A stretch of 64,000 nucleotides of DNA from Bufo bufo. Taxonomy: Eukaryota; Chordata; Amphibia; Anura; Bufonidae. The translations under genes and the position numbers were made by a program. The stretch spans positions 263,207,918 through 263,271,917 of the forward strand of contig NC_053391.1 of the NCBI RefSeq assembly GCF_905171765.1. Reading direction: 5' to 3'. Positions within the stretch are counted from its first letter, which is position 1; each line of letters starts with the position of its first letter. Of this stretch, positions 20,986 to 31,939 are shown piece after piece. The notes below the pieces were generated by a model. It searched no databases. It was not told where the DNA came from and worked only from the letters and a program-made list of their open reading frames with translations.

Positions 20986-22035
20986 ACCGTATTTATCGGC
21001 GTATAACACGCACAGGCGTATAACACGCACCTTCATTTTAAGGGAAATTTCAGGAAAAAAAAATTTAATTTCAAATAAAGAACTTTGAAGCAAAATAAGG
21101 GTAGCTCAGAACTCTTTTTTATTAATATTATTACCACTTATAAGGTAAATAATGTAAAAGGACAGTAAAAGCAACTGTTGATCTGTGGATGGCACTGTTA
21201 TGGGGTGGGGGATCTGTGGATGGTACTGTTATGGGGGATCTGTGGATGGCATTGTTATGGGGTGGGAGATCTGTGGATGGCATTGTTATGGGGTGGGAGA
21301 TCTGTGGATGGCATTGTTATGGGGTGGGAGATCTGTGGATGGTACTGCTATGGGGTGGGGGGATCTGTGGATGGAACTGTTATGGGGGGGATCTGTGGAT
21401 GACACTGCTATATGTCATCCACAGATCCCCCTCATAACAGTGTCCCCCAATACACCGGCCCTCTGCTCACCGAAGTATTTATAAACGTGAATCCTTATCC
21501 TGTTATTAAGTTGAACTAACGCTGCCCTCTCCCATGTTCCCCTGTATCCCCACAGCACTTACTATTCACACGCTTCCATAGCAGGCAGAGCGGACGGCAG
21601 CAGTAACGTCACTCACTGACGTCGCGCGTCTGCTCCGCCTGCTTCATTCATAAAGAGGGCGGAGCAGGCGCTCGACGTCAGTGAGTGACGTTTCTGCTGC
21701 CGTCCGCTCTGCCTGCTATTGAAGCTTAAGTAAGTGCTATGGGGATACAGGGGGGACATGGGAACATGGGAGAGGGCAGCTTAATAACAGGATAAGGATT
21801 CACGTTTATAAATACTTTGGTGAGCGGCGGGGCCCGGTGTAAGAGTACAGTGACTGCACCGGGCCCCGCCCCTAGTTACGGACTCCAGCCCCTCCTCTCT
21901 CCCGGCTCATACAGCGCAGTCTGTGATGCTGCATCTTTGCCGGGCCGCAATGAATATCGGCGTATAACACGCATACATCATTTGCCCCCTATTTTCAGGG
22001 GGAAAAAGTGCTGTTATACGCCGATAAATACGGTA
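20986..22035. mobile_element. Non-autonomous DNA transposon, ACCGTATTTATCGGCG ends
   Basis: TACCGTATTTATCGGCGTAT at the left is mirrored at the right (ATACGCCGATAAATACGGTA), with an inner CGTATAACACGCA repeated at both ends. TA on both sides may be a 2-bp duplication. The interior has a minisatellite (21180-21412) and a large palindrome (about 21440-21830) with a GACGTCAGTGAGTGACGT-type core. No transposase. It sits inside the PLE B reverse transcriptase. Confidence 0.75.
21180..21412. repeat. Minisatellite, ~26-31-bp unit
   Basis: About eight units of GATCTGTGGATGGCA followed by (T/C)TGTTATGGGG and a variable G run. An inverted partial copy follows at 21413-21442. Overlapping ORFs in several frames are due to the repeats. 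Confidence 0.85.
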
Positions 22036-22294
22036 AATTATAGATAAAATACATTTTTATTTAATTCATTAAAAAACCCCCCCCCCCCCCCCCCCCAATC
22101 CCAAATAAAAATTATATCTATAAAACGATGCCATAAGACGAGGTTCGACCGGAGTCCGCCATTGCAGTGGACAGATTGATGTTCCCATTGTCCCACATAC
22201 AGATTAGCGAACCTCGTCACCATCGCGGTCCCCCATGTCTGGAGTTAAAAATTCCCATCATACATAAGATAGTTTTTTTCTAAAAATAAACATA

Positions 22295-22560
22295 ATACAC
22301 TCCTCCAGTGGTTCGCTCCGTGCAAGCGCGAACCACTATAGCGGCCGGGGCGCGACTCTATGTTCTAAAGCACCCGACCTGTGCCTACAGTACCCCAAGA
22401 ATACCCCACGAGAACTGAGGACCCCGTGTAATGTGAAGCTCACCCACAAGGTAACTTAGATTGTACATAGTCCGTGGGGTGCTCTCCAACTAGGGGGTGC
22501 GGGTATTGGTTATTGCATCCTATGTCAATAGAGTTAGAGTGCGGTATCATTGTTATTTTT
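22295..22560 (+). mobile_element. Inverted pLTR tail of PLE B
   Basis: Matches 1740-1960 in reverse orientation (GTGGTTCGCTCCGTGC, then GGCCGGGGCGCGACTC, then AAGGTAACTTAGATTGTAC). It is on the opposite strand from the adjoining PLE B coding part, so the element's 5' side is joined to an inverted copy of its own terminus. The hammerhead core present at 2043-2100 is missing because the copy starts just after it. Confidence 0.65.
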
Positions 22561-22766
22561 TTTAGGCTCCTATACTGGCTTTTGCTTGAAAAGCTGCATT
22601 AAAAACCTGAATGTGTAAACCCAGCCTAAAACTGCCAACAGCTGTGGGTCCCGCTGGCCAATCACCGAGCAGTGTGACATTTCACTAATGCTGGATAGGT
22701 GATTTTGTGAGAACCCACTTAATGGCTGCGCACTTCATCACATGCATAGATACACAGTATTATTAC
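22561..22766. other. Unclassified intronic sequence
   Basis: Short stretch with a T run and no coding signal recognised. Confidence 0.3.
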
Positions 22767-23052
22767 GGCCCCTTGCAGACGAGCGTGAGCTGAAGGTAAA
22801 CAAACAACATCTCTTAGCAACCATCCGTGAAAAACGCATTGCATCTGCACTTGCTTGCGGATGCGATGTGATTTTCACGCAGCCCCCTTCACTTCTATGG
22901 GGACAGCGTAGCGTGAAAATCGCTAAATATAGAACATGCTGCAATTTTAACGCAACCCATTGAAATGAATGGGTCCGGGTTCACTGCGGGCGCAATGCAT
23001 TCGTATCATGCATTGCACCCGCGTGGAGTACTCGCTCGTGTGAAAGAGGCCT
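22767..23052. mobile_element. MITE ending 33 bp before the exon
   Basis: Ends GGCCCCTTGCAGACGAGCG and, inverted, GGCCTCTTTCACACGAGCG; the right flank is TAA. The interior has the same TGCATTGCACCCGCG and GCGTGAAAATCGC blocks as 3240-3541. The right end is separated from the exon at 23086 by only 33 bp, which must hold the branch point and polypyrimidine tract. Confidence 0.7.
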
Positions 23053-23085
23053 AAGGGATGTAATAATCAAGTCTTTCTTTTTTAG

Positions 23086-23151
23086 TTCAGAACCCCAGAC
23101 TTGTGAAGGATCGACTTGGTTTGCCACAAGAACAAAGCAGCACGCAAATGG
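23086..23151 (+). CDS. zc3h11a: zc3h11a internal exon (66 bp)
   Basis: ZC3H11A is a nuclear CCCH zinc-finger protein linked to mRNA export through TREX. The acceptor is TCTTTCTTTTTTAG (ending 23085) and the donor GTAATA (from 23152). Two bases complete a codon, then the frame reads QNPRLVKDRLGLPQEQSSTQM, followed by one base. This resembles the part of ZC3H11A with an S-L-K-E-R-L-G motif that precedes the first KTLEEI repeat. The leftover G joins AG of the exon at 54272 to give a Glu codon, so the two exons are in phase. The exon is short and its identity depends on that partner. Confidence 0.65.
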
Positions 23152-23464
23152 GTAATAAATGGAATTTCACTATAAGAATATATATGTTGTATACAACATT
23201 TCATTGTATACAACATTTCATTGTATTGTACATTGTATTGTACAGTGACAATAAAGGCATCTTATCTTATATGTAATTTTATTTCTATTTTTATGTTGTA
23301 AAAAAAATTGTTCCTTCTTTTTCGGGGTAGCGTGTTTGAATATTGCACGTAGTGATGCATTAACCAGTCAATAAAATAAAAAGAAAGCATTTGAATGACT
23401 AAACCAGCAAAGTAGCAAAGAAGTACTAAAACTATAGGAAAAAATATAGAATATGCAGTAGACA

Positions 23465-24545
23465 GGTAAAGGCAGCCAAGTTGGAGAGGCTCATTGCCAC
23501 AGAGAGTAAAACTAACCTTTATAGCATTTATATAAATGGAGAACATTTTATGGTTAAACCTGAAAGTGTTGACCCTTTAAAGATTGAGGGAAGAGTTATA
23601 GAAGGCGATGAGGAGAAAGCTTATTTATTAAAGGAAAAGGAGATTTCAGATGAAATGCAGAGTGTCAGAGTAAACTCTCCATTAAACATGGCCTGTCTGA
23701 CCCAGAAAGAATAATGCTGAATTGGCATGGGTGTATGAGGAATCAGTCCTGTCAAACCTAATCAGTTTCTGTGAGGAAGTTCTAGACTGGACCAGGGTGA
23801 GTCAATGGATGTTATTTCTTGACTTCGTCTAAGCATTTGATACTGTGCCACTTAACAGGTTAATACATAAAATGAGAATGCTTGGACTGGGAGAAAATGT
23901 CTGTATGTGGGTAAGTAACTGTCTCAGTGATAGAAAACAGAGGGTGGTTATTAACGGTACACACTCAGATGGGGTCACCGTCACTAGTGGGGTACCTCAG
24001 GGGTCAGTATTGGGCCCTATTCTCTTCCATATATTATTTAATGATCTTGTAGAAGGTTTGCACAGTAAAATATACATTTTTGCTGACAATACTAAGCTGT
24101 GTAAAGTAATTAACACAGAAGAGTACAGTATACTGCTACAGATGGATCTGGATAGATTGGAGGTAGGGATGAGCGAAACTACTTCGGATGAATGTAAAAA
24201 ACTATTTCCTGAACTCTGGTTTGGTTCCAAGGTACCACTTGGAACCGAACCAGAGTTTGGGAAATGGTTTTTTTACAGTAGAAATCAATTTATGAAGCTA
24301 TTACGCGAAGTCTCGCGAGACTTCGCGAGGCAATGACTTCGGCTCATCGTAGCCAATAAATTCAAATACTGTACGGAGCTCCTGCTCCGTACAGTATTGG
24401 AATGAAATTTTATGCGAATCGACTTCGGATGTTTCTTCCGAAGTCGATTCCCTCATCCCTAATTGGAGTCTTGGGCAGAGAAGTGGCAAACAAGATTTTG
24501 ACACTGATAAATGTAAGGTTCTGCATATGGTAAGAGAAAATGCAA
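23465..24545 (+). pseudogene. CR1-like LINE reverse transcriptase fragment, split by a MITE
   Basis: A non-LTR retrotransposon RT copies RNA at a nicked target. The plus-strand frames show an RT N-terminal extension (23481-23714), then LDFV*AFDTVP (catalytic block with a stop), GVPQGSVLGPILF and FADNTKLC, where the usual FADD catalytic pair is ADN. The frame resumes after the inserted MITE at 24464 with WAEKWQ and CKVLHMV. The 5' endonuclease and the 3' end are missing. Stops and the lost Asp make it inactive. CR1/Rex/L2 placement is by motif style. Confidence 0.75.
24170..24463. mobile_element. MITE inserted in the CR1 RT, TAGGGATGAG ends
   Basis: TAGGGATGAGCGAA at the left and, inverted, TAGGGATGAGGGA at the right. 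The flanks ATTGGAGG and ATTGGAGT match at 7 of 8, consistent with a hAT-type 8-bp duplication. The interior has three palindromes (CTCTGGTTTGGTTCC..., CGAAGTCTCGCGAGACTTCG, TACTGTACGGAGC...). It interrupts the LINE between a LDRLE codon block and WAEKWQ. Confidence 0.75.
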
Positions 24546-24554
24546 GTCACCAGT

Positions 24555-24955
24555 TAGGGTTGCACTGGATATCGGTCTCGATACTTTGGTCTTGATACCA
24601 GGATTGGCGCTTTTTCGATACTAAGCTACGCTATTTCACTGCTTAGTTTCACTGCTTAGTATCAGTCGTTATCAGAGAAAATGGCGCGCACACATTGCAC
24701 TTTTCACTGTGCAGTGGAGAAGGAGGGAGAACGTCCCTCCTTCACTGCGACGCAGTCTGCCACTAATGAAAAAGCCCAAGGGCCCGACTGGGGGAGAGTA
24801 AGTGAGAGGGAAGAATAGGAGGGCAGGGGAGACAAACTCACCGTGCCTGCTCTATGTTGGAAGGTGGAAAGTTAAAGGACCTTTGTCGTCGTCACGTGAC
24901 CAATAACATCCAACTGTTACTGATCACATGGCAATGACATCATAAAAGGTCCTTT
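24555..24955. mobile_element. Left part of a DNA transposon with TAGGGTTGCAC end
   Basis: Starts TAGGGTTGCACTGGATATCGG. The inverse end, CCTGTGCAACCCTAA, occurs at 57729-57743 but belongs to another copy. The interior includes a GTGACCAATAACATCC segment and is cut by the piggyBac B insertion at TTAA 24956. No ORF. Confidence 0.45.
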
Positions 24956-25559
24956 TTAACCACTTCAGCCCCCAGTGCTTAAACACCCTGAAAGACCAGG
25001 CCACTTTTTACACTTCTGACCTACACTACTTTCACCGTTTATTGCTCGGTCATGCAACTTACCACCCAAATGAATTTTACCTCCTTTTCTTCTCACTAAT
25101 AGAGCTTTCATTTGGTGGTATTTCATTGCTGCTGACATTTTTACTTTTTTTGTTATTAATCGAAATTTAACGATTTTTTTGCAAAAAAATGACATTTTTC
25201 ACTTTCAGTTGTAAAATGTTGCAAAAAAAACGACATCCATATAGAAATTTTGCTCTAAATTTATAGTTCTACATGTCTTTGATAAAAAAAAAATGTTTGG
25301 GTAAAAAAAAAATTGTTTGGGTAAAAGTTATAGCGTTTACAAACTATGGTACAAAAATGTGAATTTCCGCTTTTTGAAGCAGCTCTGACTTTCTGAGCAC
25401 CTGTCATGTTTCCTGAGGTTCTACAATGCCCAGACAGTACAAACACCCCACAAATGACCCCATTTCTGAAAGTACACACCCTAAGGTATTCGCTGATGGG
25501 CATAGTGAGTTCATAGAACTTTTTATTTTTTGTCACAAGTTAGCGGAAAATTATGATTG

Positions 25560-27880
25560 TAAGAAAAAAAAAAAAAAAAAAAAAAAAGTCTCATATTCCA
25601 CTAACTTGTGACAAAAAATAAAAAGTTCTATGAACTCACTATGCCCATCAGCGAATACCTTGGGGTCTCTTCTTTCCAAAATGGGGTCACTTGTGGGGTA
25701 GTTATACTGCCCTGGCATTCTAGGGGCCCAAATGTGTGGTAAGGAGTTTGAAATCAAATTCTGTAAAAAATGACCTGTGAAATCCGAAAGGTGCTCTTTG
25801 GAATATGGGCCCCTTTGCCCACCTAGGCTGCAAAAAAGTGTCACACATCTGGTATCTCCGTACTCAGGAGAAGGTGGGGAATGTGTTTTGGGGTGTCATT
25901 TTATATATACCCATGCTGGGTGAGAGAAATATCTTGGCAAAAGACAACTTTTCCCATTTTTTTATACAAAGTTGTCATTTGACCAAGATATTTATCTCAC
26001 CCAGCATGGGTATATGTAAAAAGACACCCCAAAACACATTCCTCAACTTCTCCTGAGTACGGGGATACCAGATGTGTGACACTTTTTTGCAGCCTAGGTG
26101 GGCAAAGGGGCCCATATTCCAAAGAGCACCTTTCGGATTTCACTCCTCATTTTTTCCTGAATTTGATTTCAAACTCCTTACCACACATTTGGGCCCCTAG
26201 AATACCAGGGCAGTATAACTACCCCACAAGTGACCCCATTTTGGAAAGAAGACACCCCAAGGTATTCCGTGAGGGGCATGGCGAGTTCCTAGAATTTTTT
26301 TTTTTTTGTCACAAGTTAGTGGAAAATGATGATTTTTTTTTTTATTTTTTTTTTCATACAAAGTCTCATATTCCACAAACTTGTGACAAAAAATAAAAAC
26401 TTCCATGAACTCACTATGCCCATCAGCGAATACCTTGGGGTCTCTTCTTTCCAAAATGGGGTCACTTGTGGGGTAGTTATACTGCCCTGGCATTCTAGGG
26501 GCCCAAATGTGTGGTAAGTAGGTAAATGACCTGTGAAATCCGAAAGGTGCTCTTTGGAATGTGGGCCCCTTTGCCCACCTAGGCTGCAAAAAAGTGTCAC
26601 ACATCTGGTATCTCTGTATTCAGGAGAAGTTGAGGAATGTGTTTTGGGGTGTCTTTTTACATATACCCATGCTGGGTGAGATAAATATCTTGGTCAAATG
26701 CCAACTTTGTATAAAAAAATGGGAAAAGTTGTCTTTTGCCAAGATATTTCTCTCACCCAGCATGGGTATATGTAAAATGACACCCCAAAACACATTCCCC
26801 AACTTCTCCCGATTACGGAGATACCAGATGTGTGACACTTTTTTGCAGCCTAGGTGGGCAAAGGGGCCCATATTCAAAAGAGCACCTTTCGGATTTCACA
26901 GGTCATTTTTTACAGAATTTGATTTCAAACTCCTTACCACACATTTGGGCCCCTAGAATGCCAGGGCAGTATAACTACCCCACAAGTGACCCCATTTTGG
27001 AAAGAAGAGACCCCAAGGTATTCGCTGATGGGCATAGTGAGTTCATGGAACTTTTTATTTTTTGTCACAAGTTAGTGGAATATGAGACTTTGTATGAAAA
27101 AAAAAATAAAAAAAAAATCATCATTTTCCACTAACTTGTGACAAAAAATAAAAAATTCTAGGAACTCGCCATGCCCCTCACGGAATACCTTGGGGTGTCT
27201 TCTTTCCAAAATGGGGTCACTTGTGGGATAGTTATACTGCCCTGGCATTTTCCAGGGGCCCTAATGTGTGGTAAGTAGGTAAATGACCTGTGAAATCCTA
27301 AAGGTGCTCTTTGGAATATGGGCCCCTTTGCCCACCTAGGCTGCAAAAAAGTGTCACACATGTGGTATCGCCGTATTCAGGAGAAGTTGGGGAATGTGTT
27401 TTGGGGTGTCATTTTACATATACCCATGCTGGGTGAGAGAAATATCTTGGCAAAAGACAACTTTTCCCATTTTTTTATACAAAGTTGGCATTTGACCAAG
27501 ATATTTCTCTCACCCAGCATGGGTATATGTAAAATGACACCCCAAAACACATTCCCCAACTTCTCCTGAGTACGGCGATACCAGATGTGTGACACTTTTT
27601 TGCAGCCTAGATGCGCAAAGGTGCCCAAATTCCTTTTAGGAGGGCATTTTTAGACATTTGGATACCAGACTTCTTCTCACGCTTTGGGGCCCCTAGAATG
27701 CCAGGGCAGTATAAATACCCCACATGTGACCCCATTTTGGAAAGAAGACACCCCAAGGTATTCAATGAGGGGCATGGCGAGTTCATAGAAATTTTTTTTT
27801 TTTGGCACAAGTTAGCGGAAATTGATATTTTTAATTTTTTTCTCACAAAGTCTCCCGTTCCGCTAACTTGGGACAAAAAT
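25560..27880. repeat. Alternating inverted-repeat array inside piggyBac B
   Basis: Same arm blocks as 6230-9350 (AAAATGGGGTCACTTGTGGG, CACCCAGCATGGGTATAT) with homopolymer centres at 25562-25586 (A), 26332-26354 (T) and 27097-27118 (A), and spacer centres near 25960, 26705 and 27465. It is one dyad shorter than the array in piggyBac A. Loops again occur in both orientations. Confidence 0.85.
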
Positions 27881-28159
27881 TTCAATCTTTCATGGACTCA
27901 ATATGCCCCTCACGGAATACCTGGGGGTGTCTTCTTTCCGAAATGGGGTCACATGTGGGGTATTTATACTGCCCTGGCATTCTAGGGGCCCTAAAGCGTG
28001 AGAAGAAGTCTGGAATATAAATGTCTAAAAAATTTTACGCATTTGGATTCCGTGAGGGGTATGGTGAGTTCATGTGAGATTTTATTTTTTGACACAAGTT
28101 AGTGGAATATGAGACTTTGTAAGAAAAAAAAAAAAAAATTCTGCTAACTTGGGCCAAAA

Positions 28160-29830
28160 AAATATCTGAATGGAGCCTTACAGAGGGGTGATCAATGACA
28201 GGGGGGTGATCAATGACAGGGGGGGTGATCAATGACAGGGGGTTTGATCAATGACAGGGGGGTGATCAGGGAGTCTATATGGGGTGATCACCACAGTCAT
28301 TGATCGCGCCCCTGTAAGGCTTCATTCAGACGTCCGGATGCGTTTTGCGGATCCGATCCATCTATCAGTGGATCCGTAAAAATCATGCGGACGTCTGAAT
28401 GGAGCTTTACAGGGGGGTAATCAATGACAGGGGGGTGATCAGGGAGTCTATATGGGGTGATCACCACAGTCATTGATCACGCCCCTGTAAGGCTTCATTC
28501 AGACGTCCGGATGCGTTTTGCGGATCCGATCCATCTATCAGTGCATCCGTAAAAATCATGCGGACATCTGAATGGAGCTTTACAGGGGGGTAATCAATGA
28601 CAGGGGGGTGATCAGGGAGTCTATATGGGGTGATCACCACAGTCATTGATCATGCCCCTGTAAGGCTTCATTCAGACGTCCGGATGCGTTTTGCGGATCG
28701 GATCCATCTATCAGTGCATCCGTAAAAATCATGCGGACATCTGAATGGAGCTTTACAGGGGGGTGATCAGGGAGTCTATATGGGGTGATCACCACAGTCA
28801 TTGATCATGCCCCTGTAAGGCTTCATTCAGACGTCCGGATGCGTTTTGCGGATCGGATCCATCTATCAGTGCATCCGTAAAAATCATGCGGACATCTGAA
28901 TGGAGCTTTACAGGGGGGTGATCAGGGAGTCTATATGGGGTGATCACCACAGTCATTGATCATGCCCCTGTAAGGCTTCATTCAGACGTCCGGATGCGTT
29001 TTGCGGATCGGATCCATCTATCAGTGCATCCGTAAAAATCATGCGGACATCTGAATGGAGCTTTACAGGGGGGTGATCAGGGAGTCTATATGGGGTGATC
29101 ACCACAGTCATTGATCATGCCCCTGTAAGGCTTCATTCAGACGTCCGGATGCGTTTTGCGGATCGGATCCATCTATCAGTGCATCCGTAAAAATCATGCG
29201 GACATCTGAATGGAGCTTTACAGGGGGGTGATCAGGGAGTCTATATGGGGTGATCACCACAGTCATTGATCATGCCCCTGTAAGGCTTCATTCAGACGTC
29301 CGGATGCGTTTTGCGGATTGGATCCATCTATCAGTGCATCCGTAAAAATCATGCGGACATCTGAATGGAGCTTTACAGGGGGGTGATCAGGGAGTCTATA
29401 TGGGGTGATCACCACAGTCATTGATCACGCCCCTGTAAGGCTTCATTCAGACGTCCGGATGCGTTTTGCGGATCCGATCCATCTATCAGTGGATCCGTAA
29501 AAATCATGCGGACGTCTGAATGGAGCTTTACAGGGGGTTGATCAATGACAGGGGTGTAATCAATGACAGGGGGGGTGATCAGGGAGTCTATATGGGGTGA
29601 TAACCACAGTCATTGATCACGCCCCTGTAAGGCTTCATTCAGACGTCCGGATGCGTTTTGCGGATCCGATCCATCTATCAGTGGATCCGTAAAAATCATG
29701 CGGACATCTGAATGGAGCTTTACAGGGGGGTAATCAATGACAGAGGGGTGATCAATGACAGGGGGGTGATCAGGGAGTCTATATGGGGTGATCAGGGGTG
29801 ATCAGGGGCTAATAAGGGGTTAATAAGTGA
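28160..29830. repeat. Tandem array, 155-bp core period, nine units
   Basis: TTCATTCAGACGTCCGG begins at 28321, 28494, 28667, 28822, 28977, 29132, 29287, 29442 and 29634. The spacings are 173, 173, then six of 155, then 192. The longer ones carry extra copies of an 17-19-bp TGATCAATGACAGGGGG unit, which is also tandem at 28189-28265. Inside each unit, GACGTCCGGATGCGTTTTGCGGATCC and its partial mirror form a hairpin. Confidence 0.92.
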
Positions 29831-29886
29831 CGGGGGGGGGGGGTGTAGTGTAGTGGTGCTTGGTGGGACTTTACTGAGCTACCTGT

Positions 29887-30106
29887 GTCCTCTGGTGGTC
29901 GATCCAAACAAAGGGGACCACCAGAGGACCAGGTAGCAGGTATATTAGACGCTGTTATCAAAACAGCGTCTAATATACCTGTTAGGGGTTAAAAAAAACA
30001 CATCTCCAGCCTGCCAGCGAACGATCGCCGCTGGCAGGCTGGAGATCAACTCTCTTACCTTCCGTTCCTGTGAGCGCGCGCGCCTGTGTGCGCGCGTTCA
30101 CAGGAA
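29887..30106. repeat. Ladder of four hairpins near the right end of piggyBac B
   Basis: Inverted repeats at 29887-29900/29916-29929 (GTCCTCTGGTGGTC), 29937-29956/29962-29981 (CAGGTATATTAGACGC...), 30002-30019/30029-30046 (CCAGCCTGCCAGC core) and 30065-30080/30091-30106 (TTCCTGTGAGCGCGCG). They occupy the same order and spacing as the hairpins at 12905-13119, but only the third shares sequence. Confidence 0.8.
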
Positions 30107-30200
30107 ATCTCGGCCATCGCGAGATGACGCATATATGCGTGACTCTGCGCAGGGCTGCCACCTCCGGAACGCGATCCTGCGTTAGGCGGTCCGGAGGTGG

Positions 30201-30719
30201 TTAAAGGAGTTGGCCGCTTTCTGGCTACTTTTGACCGATGCGTATTTAAGATGACTATATGGCAATTAATAATATAGCAAACCCCACAGAAAATCAACAA
30301 AGACTCTATTTCATAAGTCAAGTCCCCTTGTTGGGCAAATCTTCACCGGAGACTTGTCCATAAGATGGCCGCTGATTGAGGGTCATGTGACCAATCAAAA
30401 ATAACTCCAGACACATCACTCAACCTTCTCCCTTCAAATACACCACATCTGCCCTTGCAATATTGAGAGTTTAGCGCAGGTGTGGTCTATTTAAATGGAG
30501 GAGACCGACTGATTTGCCTGGTCACATGACCCTCCATTAGCGATCATTTTATGGACAGGACCTCTGTGTGAACAGCACAAAAAACTTGGCCAGAAAGGGA
30601 GAATACCTTATGAAATATAGCAAATGAGTCAGAATATCAACAAAGCCTATATTAGCAAGTGTCATATCATCTTACAAACACATTGGTCAGCAGTTGCCAG
30701 AAAGTGGCCAACCCCTTAA
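30201..30719. mobile_element. TTAA-flanked MITE sharing a target site with piggyBac B
   Basis: Inverted ends AGGAGTTGGCCGCTTTCTGG and AGGGGTTGGCCACTTTCTGG (minus strand), flanked by TTAA at 30201-30204 and 30716-30719. The inner palindrome contains GGTCATGTGACC/GGTCACATGACC. The left TTAA is also the right target duplication of piggyBac B, so one element landed exactly at the other's border. Confidence 0.7.
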
Positions 30720-31610
30720 ACTTTTCAACATATGGGAAGATCTTGCTGCAGGAGGTTTCCTGCAGTTTTTATAGGTATCTGTGCTGTATTAATGTGAGGC
30801 ACATGGTTTTATTACATTAGTACCTCCATGTGCCTCATATTAATAGCAAGTGACCCCATCATGTCCTCATATAATGGGCAATATGGGGTTAATGATGGTG
30901 TCACTATTAATATGAGGCACATGGAAGTTTAAATGTAACAACACTGTCTGCCTCCCATTAACCCTTTAATACATAATGCCATTCATGTACTGCATTATGC
31001 GCAAGAAATTGTATGGAGCGGGCTGCTCCGTACGCGACGGTTGCTGGCTGTATAATACAGCAGGCACCGGAAATGGCTTTTAGGCCGAAACAGGTCAATT
31101 AACCCCTCAGATGCTGCATGTGGTAGTGAAGATGCGGGCCTCCTTTCGGTTACCAGGACAGCCTGGGCGCTGCTGAAGGTTCTCAGACCTGCCATGGTAA
31201 GCTTCCTTCTAAGCTGTTCATGAGGCACAGCTCAGCATGGAGCACGTCAGAATCCCATTCACCCGAATCGATCTATAATTGGGTGAATGGGACAAGGATT
31301 CAAAAGATAAATAAAAAACATATTAAGAGTTTAAATTGCCGTAGTTTCCCATTTGGTGAGCCTGTGAGGCCTGCGTCATATTAGTCAGCCTTGGGTGGGA
31401 CTCACAGCCTCCTCCCATTGTATGTGTGGTTTCACACTGGAGGAAACTGGGAGCTGTTTGCTGTGAGTTGAACCTTACCCTTCTGTAATTTGCCCGCTGG
31501 CTCCTGGTACTGCCCATACGGCACAGGTAGGTTAGCATTAGGTCCCGTGCCACTTGAGATACCTTGACGGGGAGTGCAGGCTCCGGTATGTCCTTCATAT
31601 AAGGATATCC
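30720..31610. other. Unclassified intronic repeats
   Basis: A palindrome around ATGAGGCACATGG (30793-30932) and a segment with GGGTGAATGGGAC at 31281. A minus-strand ORF (31598-31323, 91 codons) has no recognised domain. It may be the end of an unknown retroelement. No exon evidence. Confidence 0.35.
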
Positions 31611-31939
31611 GGAATTAGTCTTACCGGTAATTCAGTTTCCATGAGATCACCACGACGGCACACAAGGAGATTGACCCCTTACCTCTGTAGGGGCAGGAAC
31701 AGAGAGGTTTAAATCCCCCCCTCCCACCACCAACACTAGTGTTTCCAAAATTACTAAGAGCAAAAGGTGGTGGTTAAAGGGGTTATCCGACTTAAATAAA
31801 TCTATTCTAATTGCATTTATTGTAGACCAGTGAAAGATTCTTAAAATCACTTTCATTACCTATCTATCACTGTTTGGCCAGTTCAGTTCAGGGTCATGTT
31901 ACACCTGACGTCAGTAAGCCTGCTCAGGCACTGACGTCC

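Larger units (their letters stand above)
20180..22290 (-). pseudogene. PLE B: broken Penelope-like RT and GIY-YIG, interrupted by a MITE
   Basis: PLEs encode a reverse transcriptase joined to a GIY-YIG endonuclease. Minus-strand frames show the RT region at 22223-22038 (FANLYVGQWEHQS, then HRFIDIIFIWD, where the usual FxDD-type catalytic box is altered). The RT C-terminal part follows at 20891-20388 (PRSQFMRIRRNC). GIY-YIG start is recognisable near 20300-20200 in another frame (VIYAITCPCEKIYIGQT). A MITE (20986-22035) splits the RT and there are frameshifts. The fragment is truncated in the endonuclease at 20180 and lacks its N-terminus. It cannot encode an active protein. Confidence 0.75.
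24960..30200. mobile_element. piggyBac B: 5.2-kb non-autonomous relative
   Basis: TTAA at 24956-24959 and 30201-30204. The ends CCACTTCAGCCCC and, inverted, CCACCTCCGGACCGCC match piggyBac A. The first ~590 bp (to 25550) are nearly identical to 5631-6230. There is no transposase; the corresponding interval is replaced by a 155-bp tandem array. It could be mobilised by the transposase of piggyBac A if the ends are recognised (inference). Confidence 0.88.

Noticed and set aside
28321..29720. CRISPR-like array
   Set aside because: Units are 155 bp or more and similar along their whole length with no unique spacers; the setting is a eukaryotic transposon.
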